Shown one piece after another: positions 25,060 through 32,887 of a stretch of 63,937 nucleotides of DNA. The stretch's first letter is position 1, and every line of letters starts with the position of its first letter. The notes beneath the pieces are model-generated. The model saw only the letters and a list, made by a program, of their open reading frames with translations. It was not told the DNA's origin and ran no database searches. The translations under genes and the position numbers were made by a program. Source of the DNA: Scytonema sp. UIC 10036. Lineage in GTDB: Bacteria; Cyanobacteriota; Cyanobacteriia; Cyanobacteriales; Nostocaceae. The stretch is from the NCBI RefSeq assembly GCF_009725235.1, contig NZ_WJFC01000061.1, forward strand, positions 1 through 63,937, in the 5' to 3' direction.

Positions 25060-26307
25060 TTAGTTCACTAATTGCGCTTGTGGCAACTTAGTAGTATACG
25101 CCATAACCACAGATTGGAGAGTGAAACAGGTTTCATCTTGTACTGGAATTTTTTCTATCAGCGATCGCCGCAACAAGGAGTCCACAGCATCTGTAACTCC
25201 TGACACTGTTAACTCCTTTCGTAAATTTCTCAGTGCAACTGGTTGACATTGACGTGCTAATATATACATAATACTCTTCTCTAAATCTGACAATCTCTCA
25301 AAATGAGCGTCTAATAAATTACGAATTTCGCGAAATACTAATGTAGAGTCGAGAAATTCAGAAATTTTCCCATCAAATACGTCTCTAATCCTTGTGGAAA
25401 CGAGATTTAAGCACAATGCATTACCACCATAAAATTCAATAAGCGTTTGCCATCTGGATTCTTCGAGCAGTCCTTTTTCCCTAAATATTTCCTTGGCTGC
25501 TTCTCCCAAACTACCTAACTGCATCGATCTCACGGGTTGTGTTTTTCCTGCCATTAATGAGATTTCTAGGGATGAATCTAAACTCGTAATCAATAAGCAA
25601 CTTTGATGCTGCTCTTCTCCAACCCGTTTTAATAGATTCCGATAATCTTCGTATCCCTGTCTGTATTGTCCGGCTGTATCGCTACTGACTAAAATATTTT
25701 CCCAATCATCCAATACCAGCAAACAGCGATGCTGCTCCAAATACTTAATTAAATATGTTATTCTGCTGTTTACAGTTTCGGGTAAGTTTGTTTGCTGACC
25801 GTTAGATAAGAATTCGATCAACTCTGCTAGAAGTTCTAGAATTGATGGGGTATGGTGTAGCGATCGCCAAATCACATACTCAAACTTATCCTGAATTTTC
25901 CTTGCCAACTTTACAGCTAAGGAGGTTTTGCCAATTCCACCCATACCTGAAAGCGCAACAATTCGGCATTTCTCCTTGACAATCCATTGTTCTAACCTAG
26001 CCAGTTCTTCAGTTCTACCATAAAAAATAGAGATATCCGGTGCATTTCCCCAATCTCGTTGGAGGTTACCGCTTTCACTGGCAAAATCCTCAAAGGTCGA
26101 GATTGATTTCCAATCTAACCCCAACTTTTGACAAATCTCCACAAAATTAAGATAATCAACGGGCTTACCAGTCATAAAGTTGTTAACAGTAGAGCGGCTC
26201 AGCCCTAACTCTGTCGCTAAAGCATTTTGGCTGGGAAAGCTAGAACGCTTGAGAGCCGATTTGACTTTTGCGTTGAACTTTGGATCGATTTTAAGCGAAC
26301 GGGACAT
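25060..26307 (-). CDS. HTH - NB-ARC type ATPase
   Basis: A 415-aa STAND-type ATPase. Residues 1-65 form a lambda-repressor-like helix-turn-helix (NALATELGLSRSTVNNFMTGKP). The NB-ARC core follows, with P-loop GMGGIGKTS, IWRSLHHTP, the Walker B-like LLVLDDWEN and the ALCLNLVSTRI segment. A winged-helix-like region ends the protein. Typical cyanobacterial relatives continue into WD40 or TPR sensor repeats; here the protein stops after the winged helix, so it is either a complete short form or has lost its sensor. STAND ATPases act as molecular switches in signalling, defence or transcription. A degenerate fragment of a paralogue lies at 27052-27140. Confidence 0.88.
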   Translation of the reverse strand: MSRSLKIDPKFNAKVKSALKRSSFPSQNALATELGLSRSTVNNFMTGKPVDYLNFVEICQKLGLDWKSISTFEDFASESGNLQRDWGNAPDISIFYGRTEELARLEQWIVKEKCRIVALSGMGGIGKTSLAVKLARKIQDKFEYVIWRSLHHTPSILELLAELIEFLSNGQQTNLPETVNSRITYLIKYLEQHRCLLVLDDWENILVSSDTAGQYRQGYEDYRNLLKRVGEEQHQSCLLITSLDSSLEISLMAGKTQPVRSMQLGSLGEAAKEIFREKGLLEESRWQTLIEFYGGNALCLNLVSTRIRDVFDGKISEFLDSTLVFREIRNLLDAHFERLSDLEKSIMYILARQCQPVALRNLRKELTVSGVTDAVDSLLRRSLIEKIPVQDETCFTLQSVVMAYTTKLPQAQLVN

Positions 26308-26794
26308 AATTAGGAATCCGGGTTGAGTCTTGCTAGGTATACAAAAGCTCTAAATTTGTCTCGGACAAGGGCTTTGAGTGCTACTTATCAAAAATTAAGG
26401 TAGTCAGTTGAATGAATCACACTACAGCAAATACAAAATATATTTCTCACTGACAGCTTTTGAAGTTAAGTTGTTCCATTTAATTTGCGTAATTTGGGCG
26501 AGCAGGATGCCTCAACTACAAGATTTAGGACAATTGCAAGTCAACGTCCTTTAGCTTGGTAAATGCATTATTCCCAAAATACTTTTTTTCTCAGACTGCT
26601 ACTTTCTTTCAATAATAGACAAGATTTTACGTATACAGCTTTTGTCCGACATTACTCAATCAATGCCTAGGTAAAGTCAGGCAAGTGGCTTAGCTGAATC
26701 TCCGTCACCTCTGGACTTTAATAAAAGTGTACAAGCAAGTAGAGCAAACCGTCATACTCTACTTAAAACAGAAAATTTTCATCAAGACAATAAT
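26308..26794. other. Intergenic region upstream of the NB-ARC gene
   Basis: No gene found in 487 bases. CGGACAA (near 26362) and TTGTCCG (near 26641) are complementary heptamers that may be a coincidence. It should contain the promoter of the minus-strand NB-ARC gene and of the small plus-strand gene that follows. Confidence 0.4.
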
Positions 26795-27019
26795 ATGCAA
26801 GACACACAAGAGTCTCAAAATAAAGGTTCCAAACGTAAAGTTTCGTGGCTAGATTTGCTTGTAGTAGTGTTTACTATCATTAGCACTATAGCCCAACTTA
26901 TTGGATTGGGTTTTCAAACCTTAGAGTACCTTAATAAAGTACAGCCATCTTCTGTGAAGATAGTTCAACAGGAAACTCAAAATAATTCTAACAAAGGAAA
27001 GCTTCAATCTCAAAATTAA
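26795..27019 (+). CDS. Small single-span membrane protein (hypothetical)
   Basis: A 74-aa frame with a charged N-terminus (KGSKRKVSW), one hydrophobic helix (LDLLVVVFTIISTIAQLIGL) and a polar Asn/Gln/Ser tail. The positive-inside rule places the N-terminus in the cytoplasm. No family recognised and only a weak ribosome-binding site (AAGACA). Small membrane proteins of this shape occur beside STAND ATPases and toxin genes, but here that is only an association. Confidence 0.5.
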   Translation: MQDTQESQNKGSKRKVSWLDLLVVVFTIISTIAQLIGLGFQTLEYLNKVQPSSVKIVQQETQNNSNKGKLQSQN

Positions 27020-27051
27020 TGTTAATTTGCAAAGTACTCTCAACCTAATAG

Positions 27052-27140
27052 TAGAGCGATCGCCAAATTAAATACTCAAAGTCACCGTGAATCTGCTTTG
27101 CTAGCTTGACGGTGACGACTACGCCAATACGATTCATGGT
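27052..27140 (-). pseudogene. Degenerate NB-ARC fragment
   Basis: The minus strand reads MNRIGVVVTVKLAKQIHGDF then EYLIWRSLY, matching MGGIGKTSLAVKLARKIQDK then FEYVIWRSLH of the NB-ARC protein at 25060-26307. The P-loop Lys and Thr are lost. Only this short piece around the P-loop survives, in the same orientation as the intact gene about 1 kb away. Confidence 0.8.
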
Positions 27141-27194
27141 CAAAAACATTACAATATCTACATTTGCCCTATAGTGCATAACCAAAAGTATAGT

Positions 27195-27458
27195 ATGAGC
27201 AGAATATCAGCAGAAAAAATTGAGAAGTTGATTGCAGAAGCTGAGCAAGCTGGTATCCCTGATGAGGAATTACAAGAGCTTAGGGACTACCTTGCCGAAA
27301 TTAAGTCAGCAAAAATGATTACTGAAGTGAAGACAGAACCAATGTATCAAGAATTTATAAGGGCAGGAAAAAGGGTTGTTCGTATATCAACTGGCCCAAT
27401 GTTTTCAAATGATAATGATTTTGACAGCTTAACCTTCAAACCTGCCAAACGTCTTTAG
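27195..27458 (+). CDS. Hypothetical small protein next to a MITE
   Basis: An 87-aa frame from the ATG at 27195; a GTG seven codons upstream is the alternative start. The N-terminal half is predicted helical and charged (ISAEKIEKLIAEAEQAGI, EELQELRDYLAEIKSAK); the rest carries basic and beta-like sequence (AGKRVVRISTGPMFSNDN). No family recognised; its size and helical start recall antitoxins but no toxin gene follows. The stop codon TAG (27456-27458) touches the first base of the MITE at 27458-27627, so the original end may have been lost. Confidence 0.5.
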   Translation: MSRISAEKIEKLIAEAEQAGIPDEELQELRDYLAEIKSAKMITEVKTEPMYQEFIRAGKRVVRISTGPMFSNDNDFDSLTFKPAKRL

Positions 27459-27627
27459 AGGATGTTTGAAAAGTCACAATTGGTGTATCAAATATTTTTT
27501 ACCCCTCCCTAGCCCTCCCCTTGTAAAGGGGAGGGAACTAATTTCCAGTTTCCCCCCTTTATAAGGGGGGATTAAGGGGGGTAATAATGTGATGAAAATT
27601 ACAACTAACCTCTTTTCAAACAACCTC
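27458..27627. mobile_element. MITE-like element, copy 2
   Basis: A 170-bp element with 16-bp inverted ends GAGGATGTTTGAAAAG and CTTTTCAAACAACCTC (one mismatch as inverted repeats). The interior has TCAAATATTTTTTACCCC, CCCCCCTTTATAAGGGGGG and GGGGTAATAATGTG, as in copy 1 at 17090-17262. TA flanks both ends (TTA before, TAATA after), which suggests a TA target duplication as with Tc1/mariner-like elements. Confidence 0.85.
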
Positions 27628-27661
27628 TAATACAAGTCTGATTAATTACACTACAAACACG

Positions 27662-28300
27662 ATGGCTTCTCTACCCCCGGTCGCAATACCACCTGAAAGC
27701 GCTACTCTAAGAACTGAAGATAAAAAAACAAATATGATACCTTCAGAAATCGCGGATACACTCACGGAATTATTTGGTACTGAAACTGTCGGCGCTATTG
27801 CACCCGGTTCCTGGCAAGTCGAAACAGCAACTTTTCGACTCCTTGTGATGCTTTCAGACGATGAAAGTTGGTTGCGAGTATTATTACCTATTATGCCCGC
27901 GTCAGAAGCCCAACCTTTTTTAGAACAATTTTTGGAAGCAAATTTCGATGATACCCAAGAAGTCCGCTATGCCTTACAGCAAGGTGTCGTTTGGGGAGTC
28001 TTTCAGCACAATTCTAGTAGCTTAATTGCGGAAGATCTTCGGGATGCGATCGCCCGACTCATTTCTTTACATCAAAATGGTTTGGACAACGTCTTCAATC
28101 GACTGATAGAAAGGCGCATAAGACAAATTATCCAAGCCGCAAAACAGCAAGGACAATCTTTAGAAGCCACCATGCAAAACCTCGACCGTTTTTACGCCGA
28201 GGGACTGATGGGAGAGATCGACCAAACCGCCCAAGCGCGAGAGGAAGTTCTCGGCGTGTGGCGGTATCAGTTAGAGAGACTGTGGAACGAGATACAGTGA
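27662..28300 (+). CDS. Conserved cyanobacterial hypothetical protein
   Basis: A 212-aa cytoplasmic protein that I recognise only as a type of conserved cyanobacterial protein. The middle part (ETATFRLLVMLSDDESWLRV, LLPIMPASEAQPFLEQFLEA, QQGVVWGVFQHN) has the alternating pattern of a CesT/type III chaperone-like fold, a weak impression only. The C-terminal third is helical (RRIRQIIQAAKQQGQSLEAT). The start could be the ATG at 27662 or an internal ATG 24 codons on that begins MIPSEIADTLTELFGTE; the longer N-terminus is low in structure. It precedes a DUF2358 gene and an arsA-like gene on the same strand. Confidence 0.65.
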   Translation: MASLPPVAIPPESATLRTEDKKTNMIPSEIADTLTELFGTETVGAIAPGSWQVETATFRLLVMLSDDESWLRVLLPIMPASEAQPFLEQFLEANFDDTQEVRYALQQGVVWGVFQHNSSSLIAEDLRDAIARLISLHQNGLDNVFNRLIERRIRQIIQAAKQQGQSLEATMQNLDRFYAEGLMGEIDQTAQAREEVLGVWRYQLERLWNEIQ

Positions 28301-28375
28301 CCACCTGACCACTAACGACTAACAACTAACCACTAACAACTAACAACTAACCACTAACAACTAACCATTAACCAA
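28301..28375. repeat. CCACTAACAACTAA tandem repeats
   Basis: Repeated units of ACTAACAACTA and CCACTAAC fill the gap between the two flanking genes; a typical non-coding STRR array. Confidence 0.85.
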
Positions 28376-28759
28376 ATGGAAATTATTCAAATTCTTCAAC
28401 AGGACTATCAAAGATTTCCTGTGAATCAAACATACGACATTTACGCTCAGGACGTTTATTTTCAAGACCCCCTCAATAAATTTCACGGTATTGAGCGATA
28501 CAAACAAATGATTAAATTCATGGAGACTTGGTTTTTAAACATAAAAATGGACTTGCACGCCATTTACCCTGTAGGAGACACTATCAAAACGGAGTGGACA
28601 CTTAGCTGGAACACTCCCCTTCCCTGGAAACCTCGGATTGCTATTTCTGGCTGGAGTGAGTTGCGTCTCAATTCTCAAGGTTTGATTGCTTCCCACATTG
28701 ATTATTGGAACTGTTCCCGTCTTGATGTGTTAAAGCAACATTTTGCCAGTGACCAGTGA
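28376..28759 (+). CDS. DUF2358 family protein (SnoaL/NTF2-like)
   Basis: A 127-aa protein of the DUF2358 family found in cyanobacteria and plant plastids. The pattern YDIYAQDVYFQDPLNKFHGI, MIKFMETWFLNIKMDLHAIY and IKTEWTLSWNTPLPWKP fits an NTF2-like cone fold. No catalytic residues can be assigned and the role is unknown. It lies between a conserved hypothetical gene and an ArsA-like gene, with a hairpin-forming repeat just after it. Confidence 0.8.
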   Translation: MEIIQILQQDYQRFPVNQTYDIYAQDVYFQDPLNKFHGIERYKQMIKFMETWFLNIKMDLHAIYPVGDTIKTEWTLSWNTPLPWKPRIAISGWSELRLNSQGLIASHIDYWNCSRLDVLKQHFASDQ

Positions 28760-28797
28760 CCGATGAATGGTTACCGGTCACTGGTCATCGGTCACTG
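28754..28797. repeat. Inverted repeat between the DUF2358 and ArsA-like genes
   Basis: CAGTGACCGATGA (28754-28766) is mirrored by TCATCGGTCACTG (28785-28797), a 13-bp stem with an 18-base loop. It overlaps the DUF2358 stop codon. It is built from the GTGACC/GGTCAC units seen elsewhere in the window and may act as an intercistronic hairpin. Confidence 0.65.
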
Positions 28798-28853
28798 TTA
28801 AGGAGCATAATGTAAATAAGTGTAAACATTTCTCAGCTAGGACAAAACTATCA

Positions 28854-30029
28854 ATGCGCGTAATTTTAATGACAGGTAAAGGAGGAGTGGGAAAAACCTC
28901 AGTAGCCGCCGCCACTGGACTCCGTTGTGCAGAACTAGGTTATCGCACATTAGTTTTGAGTACAGATCCCGCACACTCACTAGCAGACAGTTTTGACCTA
29001 GAACTGGGACACGCACCAAAACAAATCCGTCCTAATTTGTGGGGTGCAGAACTGGATGCGCTACTGGAGTTGGAGGCAAATTGGGGTTCTGTGAAACGCT
29101 ACATCACCCAAGTCCTGCAAGCACGGGGTCTAGATGGTGTACAGGCAGAAGAATTAGCTGTTTTACCAGGGATGGATGAGATTTTTGGTTTGGTGAGGAT
29201 GAAGCGTCATTATGATGAAGGTGAGTTTGACGTCTTGATTATTGACTCCGCTCCCACTGGCACTGCATTGCGCTTGTTAAGCTTACCAGAAGTGAGTGGC
29301 TGGTATATGCGTCGCTTTTACAAACCGTTTCAAAATATTTCAGTCGCACTTCGACCTCTGGTTGAACCAATTTTTAAACCCATTGCTGGTTTCTCATTAC
29401 CGGATAAAGAGGTGATGGACGCACCTTACGAGTTTTATCAACAAATTGAAGCGCTGGAAAAAGTTTTAACTGATAACACTCAAACGTCAGTACGTCTTGT
29501 CACCAATCCGGAAAAGATGGTGATTAAAGAGTCTCTTCGCGCTCATGCTTATCTCAGCTTGTACAATGTTGCTACTGACTTAGTTGTCGCCAACCGCATC
29601 ATTCCGGAAGAAGTGCAAGATCCCTTTTTCCAACGTTGGAAAGATAATCAAAAACAGTACCGTCAGGAAATTCATGACAATTTCCATCCACTCCCTGTCA
29701 AGGAAGTTCCTCTTTTCTCTGAGGAGATGTGTGGTTTAGATGCTTTGGAACGTCTAAAAAATACGCTTTACACGGACGAAGATCCTACTCAAGTGTATTA
29801 TCAAGAAACCACCATTAAAGTTGTCCAAGAAAACAATCAGTACAGTTTGGAATTGTATTTACCCGGTATTCCTAAGAATCAAATTCAATTGAATAAATCT
29901 GGTGATGAACTCAACATTACAATTGGTAATCATCGTCGCAATTTAGTGTTACCCCAATCTTTGGCTGCACTCCAACCTGCAGGAGCAAAAATGGAAGAAG
30001 ATTATCTCAAAATTCGTTTTGCGGCTTGA
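28854..30029 (+). CDS. ArsA/Get3-like ATPase with C-terminal HSP20-like domain
   Basis: A 391-aa P-loop ATPase of the ArsA/GET3 group. The deviant Walker [10 protein letters not shown] opens the protein after MRVILMT, followed by the switch [12 protein letters not shown] and [18 protein letters not shown]. The last 80 residues form an HSP20-like beta domain ([20 protein letters not shown], then [18 protein letters not shown]). In cyanobacteria and chloroplasts such proteins are thought to handle membrane proteins or other clients rather than arsenite, and no ars genes are nearby. I chose the ATG at 28854 because the P-loop begins there as in homologues; the longer frame from 28767 reads through repeat DNA. 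Confidence 0.9.
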   Translation: MRVILMTGKGGVGKTSVAAATGLRCAELGYRTLVLSTDPAHSLADSFDLELGHAPKQIRPNLWGAELDALLELEANWGSVKRYITQVLQARGLDGVQAEELAVLPGMDEIFGLVRMKRHYDEGEFDVLIIDSAPTGTALRLLSLPEVSGWYMRRFYKPFQNISVALRPLVEPIFKPIAGFSLPDKEVMDAPYEFYQQIEALEKVLTDNTQTSVRLVTNPEKMVIKESLRAHAYLSLYNVATDLVVANRIIPEEVQDPFFQRWKDNQKQYRQEIHDNFHPLPVKEVPLFSEEMCGLDALERLKNTLYTDEDPTQVYYQETTIKVVQENNQYSLELYLPGIPKNQIQLNKSGDELNITIGNHRRNLVLPQSLAALQPAGAKMEEDYLKIRFAA

Positions 30030-30050
30030 TTATCATATAAAACATTCTGC

Positions 30051-30097
30051 TTTAGAAACCTGATTTCCTGATTTCATAGAGAAAGCAGGTTTCTAAA
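30051..30097 (+). terminator. Hairpin terminator after the ArsA-like gene
   Basis: TTTAGAAACCTG (30051-30062) pairs with CAGGTTTCTAAA (30086-30097), followed by TTTTAG. The 23-base loop is long, so termination efficiency is uncertain. Confidence 0.6.
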
Positions 30098-30149
30098 TTT
30101 TAGTATTAGATCTCCCGTCATCAGATGAGCCAGTGTCCACTACATACTG

Positions 30150-30190
30150 CGTAGGTTTTGCATAAAAATACGAAATTACGTAGGTTGGGG
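30150..30190. repeat. 41-bp dispersed repeat, second copy
   Basis: Identical over 41 bases to 9996-10036, same orientation, with GTAGGTTTTGCATAAAAATA at its core and GTAGGTTGGGG at the end. It is non-coding and lies between convergent genes. Confidence 0.85.
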
Positions 30191-30202
30191 GAATAGTATT
30201 GA

Positions 30203-30964
30203 CTACGAACCGACTGTTTTAAAACCCCTAGCTGTGAGAATAACTTTAGAACCTTGACGGACTGTTAAGATAGTTGATGAGGCAGATGAGGGGCGATCCG
30301 GATTACCCATAGCTTGCTGTATATTATATTTATAATCTTTATTATTCCAAGTCATAGTACATATTCCCTGGCGACAAGTCATTTTTCCACCAGTCAAGTT
30401 GATACATTTGCCTTGAGAGTCACAGCCACGATAAGTTAAGTTTCCTGTCCCGTTCACTCCTGACCAAGAATTGATATTACCAATTGTAACTGTCCATTGA
30501 CCATTAGTGATGGTACGTGTATTAGCTGAATTCTTAGCTTGACTTGAACCAACAATCTCCATCTTTGTCACGATGGTTTCTATTCTCGTTTTTCCACAAG
30601 GTTCTATACTTTGGCAGTCATTTATTCGAGCATTTCCATAAGTTAAACGAACCTTTTTATTTAAGAAAGTTTTTTCCTTTGCACAAATCTCAAAGCTAGC
30701 CCCAACTCGACGCTCAAGATTTTTTTCATCTAACAATGTGACATAGCACATTAAATCACCAGTGACTAGTTCTTTAATTGTGCCAACTGTTGGTTGAGCG
30801 GAACTTTTTTGCTGATTTTTATTCAACACAGAAACTTCTGATATATTTGTTTGTAGTTGCTTAACCGTTTTTGTTTCAGTCGCATGAGCAAATGAATAGC
30901 TGCCGCTATAAACTGCGATTGCACTACCTACTACAGCTAAAGTTTTAAGGTTACTGATTATCAT
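30203..30964 (-). CDS. Exported hypothetical protein
   Basis: A 253-aa protein with a signal peptide (MIISNLKTLAVVGSAIAVYS, then GSYSFAHA as a likely cleavage region). The mature part is rich in Cys, Thr and Asn; several Cys pairs (CYVTLLDEK, ICAKEK, NDCQSIEPCGK, RGCDSQGKC, MTCRQGICTM) suggest disulfides and thus an oxidising compartment, the periplasm or outside. No domain recognised. It ends next to the 41-bp dispersed repeat and is transcribed away from the phytochrome genes. Confidence 0.65.
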   Translation of the reverse strand: MIISNLKTLAVVGSAIAVYSGSYSFAHATETKTVKQLQTNISEVSVLNKNQQKSSAQPTVGTIKELVTGDLMCYVTLLDEKNLERRVGASFEICAKEKTFLNKKVRLTYGNARINDCQSIEPCGKTRIETIVTKMEIVGSSQAKNSANTRTITNGQWTVTIGNINSWSGVNGTGNLTYRGCDSQGKCINLTGGKMTCRQGICTMTWNNKDYKYNIQQAMGNPDRPSSASSTILTVRQGSKVILTARGFKTVGS

Positions 30965-31562
30965 AATTTTTTTCTTAGATTTGGCTCGCTATCTTAAAAA
31001 CCACATCATTAAAAGCAGATTCCGGAAATTATAACCATTGATTCCTTATCCCTTTCTAAGAAACACACTCAAGTTTATCAGGGGAGTGTTGGGGTGAGGT
31101 AAAACTAACATTAAAGCCTGGGTCAATTAGACTCCAAAAATTACATATGCATGACATATAACCCTTGTAAATACGCTTTAAATAGCGCGTTTCTACATTC
31201 TTTTTCAGAGATATCTTTTAGATATGTTAGGCTAGTATATATACTGTAAACTAAAAAAAAAGAAAATTCTCAAATTCACCCTTAAAAAGTTAAAAAGTGA
31301 GATTTAGAGGCAAAGTAATGCTTTTCTTTAATCAAGATAATTAGTATGGCTTAAATATGTCTAAAACTGGGGTAGGCAATGCCAACTCTCCTTCTGGATT
31401 CTACTTAAAGTATAGAAAACTATAAAATTATTTTGCCAAATTTTGCCAGTATTTTTACTGAAGACAAACAGCACAATCAAAATTCACAATATTATTAGAT
31501 AAATAATTATCCTTTGAAATTTATTTCTCTTTATTTCATCCAACCTTATTTGAGAAAAAGCT
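30965..31562. other. Intergenic region upstream of the phytochrome pair
   Basis: About 600 bases without a gene, very AT-rich. It should hold the divergent promoters of the exported protein gene and of the tandem phytochromes; no clear -10/-35 pair, operator or riboswitch could be identified. Confidence 0.45.
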
Positions 31563-32882
31563 ATGACTCTCAGCATTGAACAAGATTTACAATTGCGTTT
31601 AGAACAAGAAAATTTGCTACGACGCATTATAAACAGCATTCATCAAACTTTAGATCTAAACGATATTCTGAGAGCAACAGCAGAGGAAATCCGTTCTTTA
31701 CTGAGAACAGATCGAGTTATGCTCTATAAATTCCATGGTGATGGTAGCGGTCAAGTGATTGCAGAATCTATAGATAACAATCGTTTACCATCGCTACTGG
31801 GATTAAATTTTCCAGCTGATGACATTCCGCTTCATGCTCGGAAAATGTTTATGAAAGCACGATCGCGTTCTGTTGTGAATGTTGACACGCGACAGATAGG
31901 TCAAAGCCCTTTGCGTAATTTAGTAACGGGAGAAGCGACATCAGGAGACATCACATACCGCCCTGTCGATCCTTGCCATGTCGAGTATTTAACGGCAATG
32001 GGGGTGAAGTCTTCTCTGATCATGCCAATTTTTCATCAAGAAGAACTTTGGGGACTGTTAGCTTCCCATCACTCAGAACCGCGTTTGGTACCTGAGTCGG
32101 AAATTGATGCAGTGCAGATGGTGGTCGATCAGTTATCCGTTGCGATCGCACAAAGCGATATTCTAACCAAAGCCCAAGCAAGAGCGCAAAGAGAAGCAGT
32201 ACTCGATCGCATCACAGCCCTACTGCATTCAATGCCCCGTATTGAATTCCAGTCAGCGTTAAAAGAAACTGTTGAGGCGTTTTCTGGAACTGGTGGTCGG
32301 TTGTGCATCAGACATCAAGCCTTTAGCTTGCAAAATGACACAGTGAAAAGTTTGGCAGACTGTCTGAATGCGGAAAACCCATCCATTGAGCTTTATACCT
32401 GTGGTTGGCAACCCGTGATGCCAGAGGTGGCAAAATATCAATATATGGAGCAATACAGTGTCTGGCAAGAACGTTACAAATCTGGTAACTGTGATGTTTG
32501 GGGAATTACAGACATATATCAAACACCCGAATTGCGAAATCTGCAAATTGCTTTCCAAGCCACTAAAATTCGCAGCATTATGATGATACCACTGCAATAT
32601 CGTCAGCAGTTGCTCGGTTATTTAAGTGTTTTCCGCAACGAAATTGATACCGAAACTCTATGGGCTGGTCAGTTTGACCCCGATCAACGGCAATTGTATC
32701 CCAGGTTGTCCTTTGAAGTGTGGCGAGAATCTAAAAAGGCGCAAGCTTGTGAATGGACTGTTGAAGAAATTGAATTAGCCCAAGCCATAGGAAAGCAATT
32801 TGCCCTCTTCATTCAACAATATGAAATTTACCAACAGGTGCAAGCCTTTAATGCCAACTTATTTCAGAATTTATTTGGCTAA
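31563..32882 (+). CDS. PAS-less phytochrome (GAF-PHY) without output domain
   Basis: A 439-aa photosensory module of the Cph2-like, knotless type. The GAF domain (about 15-200) carries the DIP motif (D87-I88-P89) and the bilin-attachment Cys138 followed by His139 in VDPCHVEYLTAMGV, so a phycocyanobilin-like chromophore is expected. The PHY domain (about 215-425) has the tongue motif PRLSF (380-384) and LGYLSVFRNEIDTETLWAG. No kinase, GGDEF or other output follows; the protein ends 30 residues after PHY. A closely related but much longer phytochrome kinase starts five bases after the stop, which argues for one operon and possibly for hetero-oligomers of the two photosensors. Confidence 0.9.
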   Translation: MTLSIEQDLQLRLEQENLLRRIINSIHQTLDLNDILRATAEEIRSLLRTDRVMLYKFHGDGSGQVIAESIDNNRLPSLLGLNFPADDIPLHARKMFMKARSRSVVNVDTRQIGQSPLRNLVTGEATSGDITYRPVDPCHVEYLTAMGVKSSLIMPIFHQEELWGLLASHHSEPRLVPESEIDAVQMVVDQLSVAIAQSDILTKAQARAQREAVLDRITALLHSMPRIEFQSALKETVEAFSGTGGRLCIRHQAFSLQNDTVKSLADCLNAENPSIELYTCGWQPVMPEVAKYQYMEQYSVWQERYKSGNCDVWGITDIYQTPELRNLQIAFQATKIRSIMMIPLQYRQQLLGYLSVFRNEIDTETLWAGQFDPDQRQLYPRLSFEVWRESKKAQACEWTVEEIELAQAIGKQFALFIQQYEIYQQVQAFNANLFQNLFG

Positions 32883-32887
32883 ACGCA

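Noticed and set aside
28767..28853. N-terminal extension of the ArsA-like gene
   Set aside because: It reads through repeat DNA; the P-loop should be near the N-terminus as with the ATG at 28854.
31563..32882. Ordinary GAF-only protein
   Set aside because: The DIP, Cys-His and PRLSF motifs identify a GAF-PHY phytochrome module, not unrelated GAF domains.
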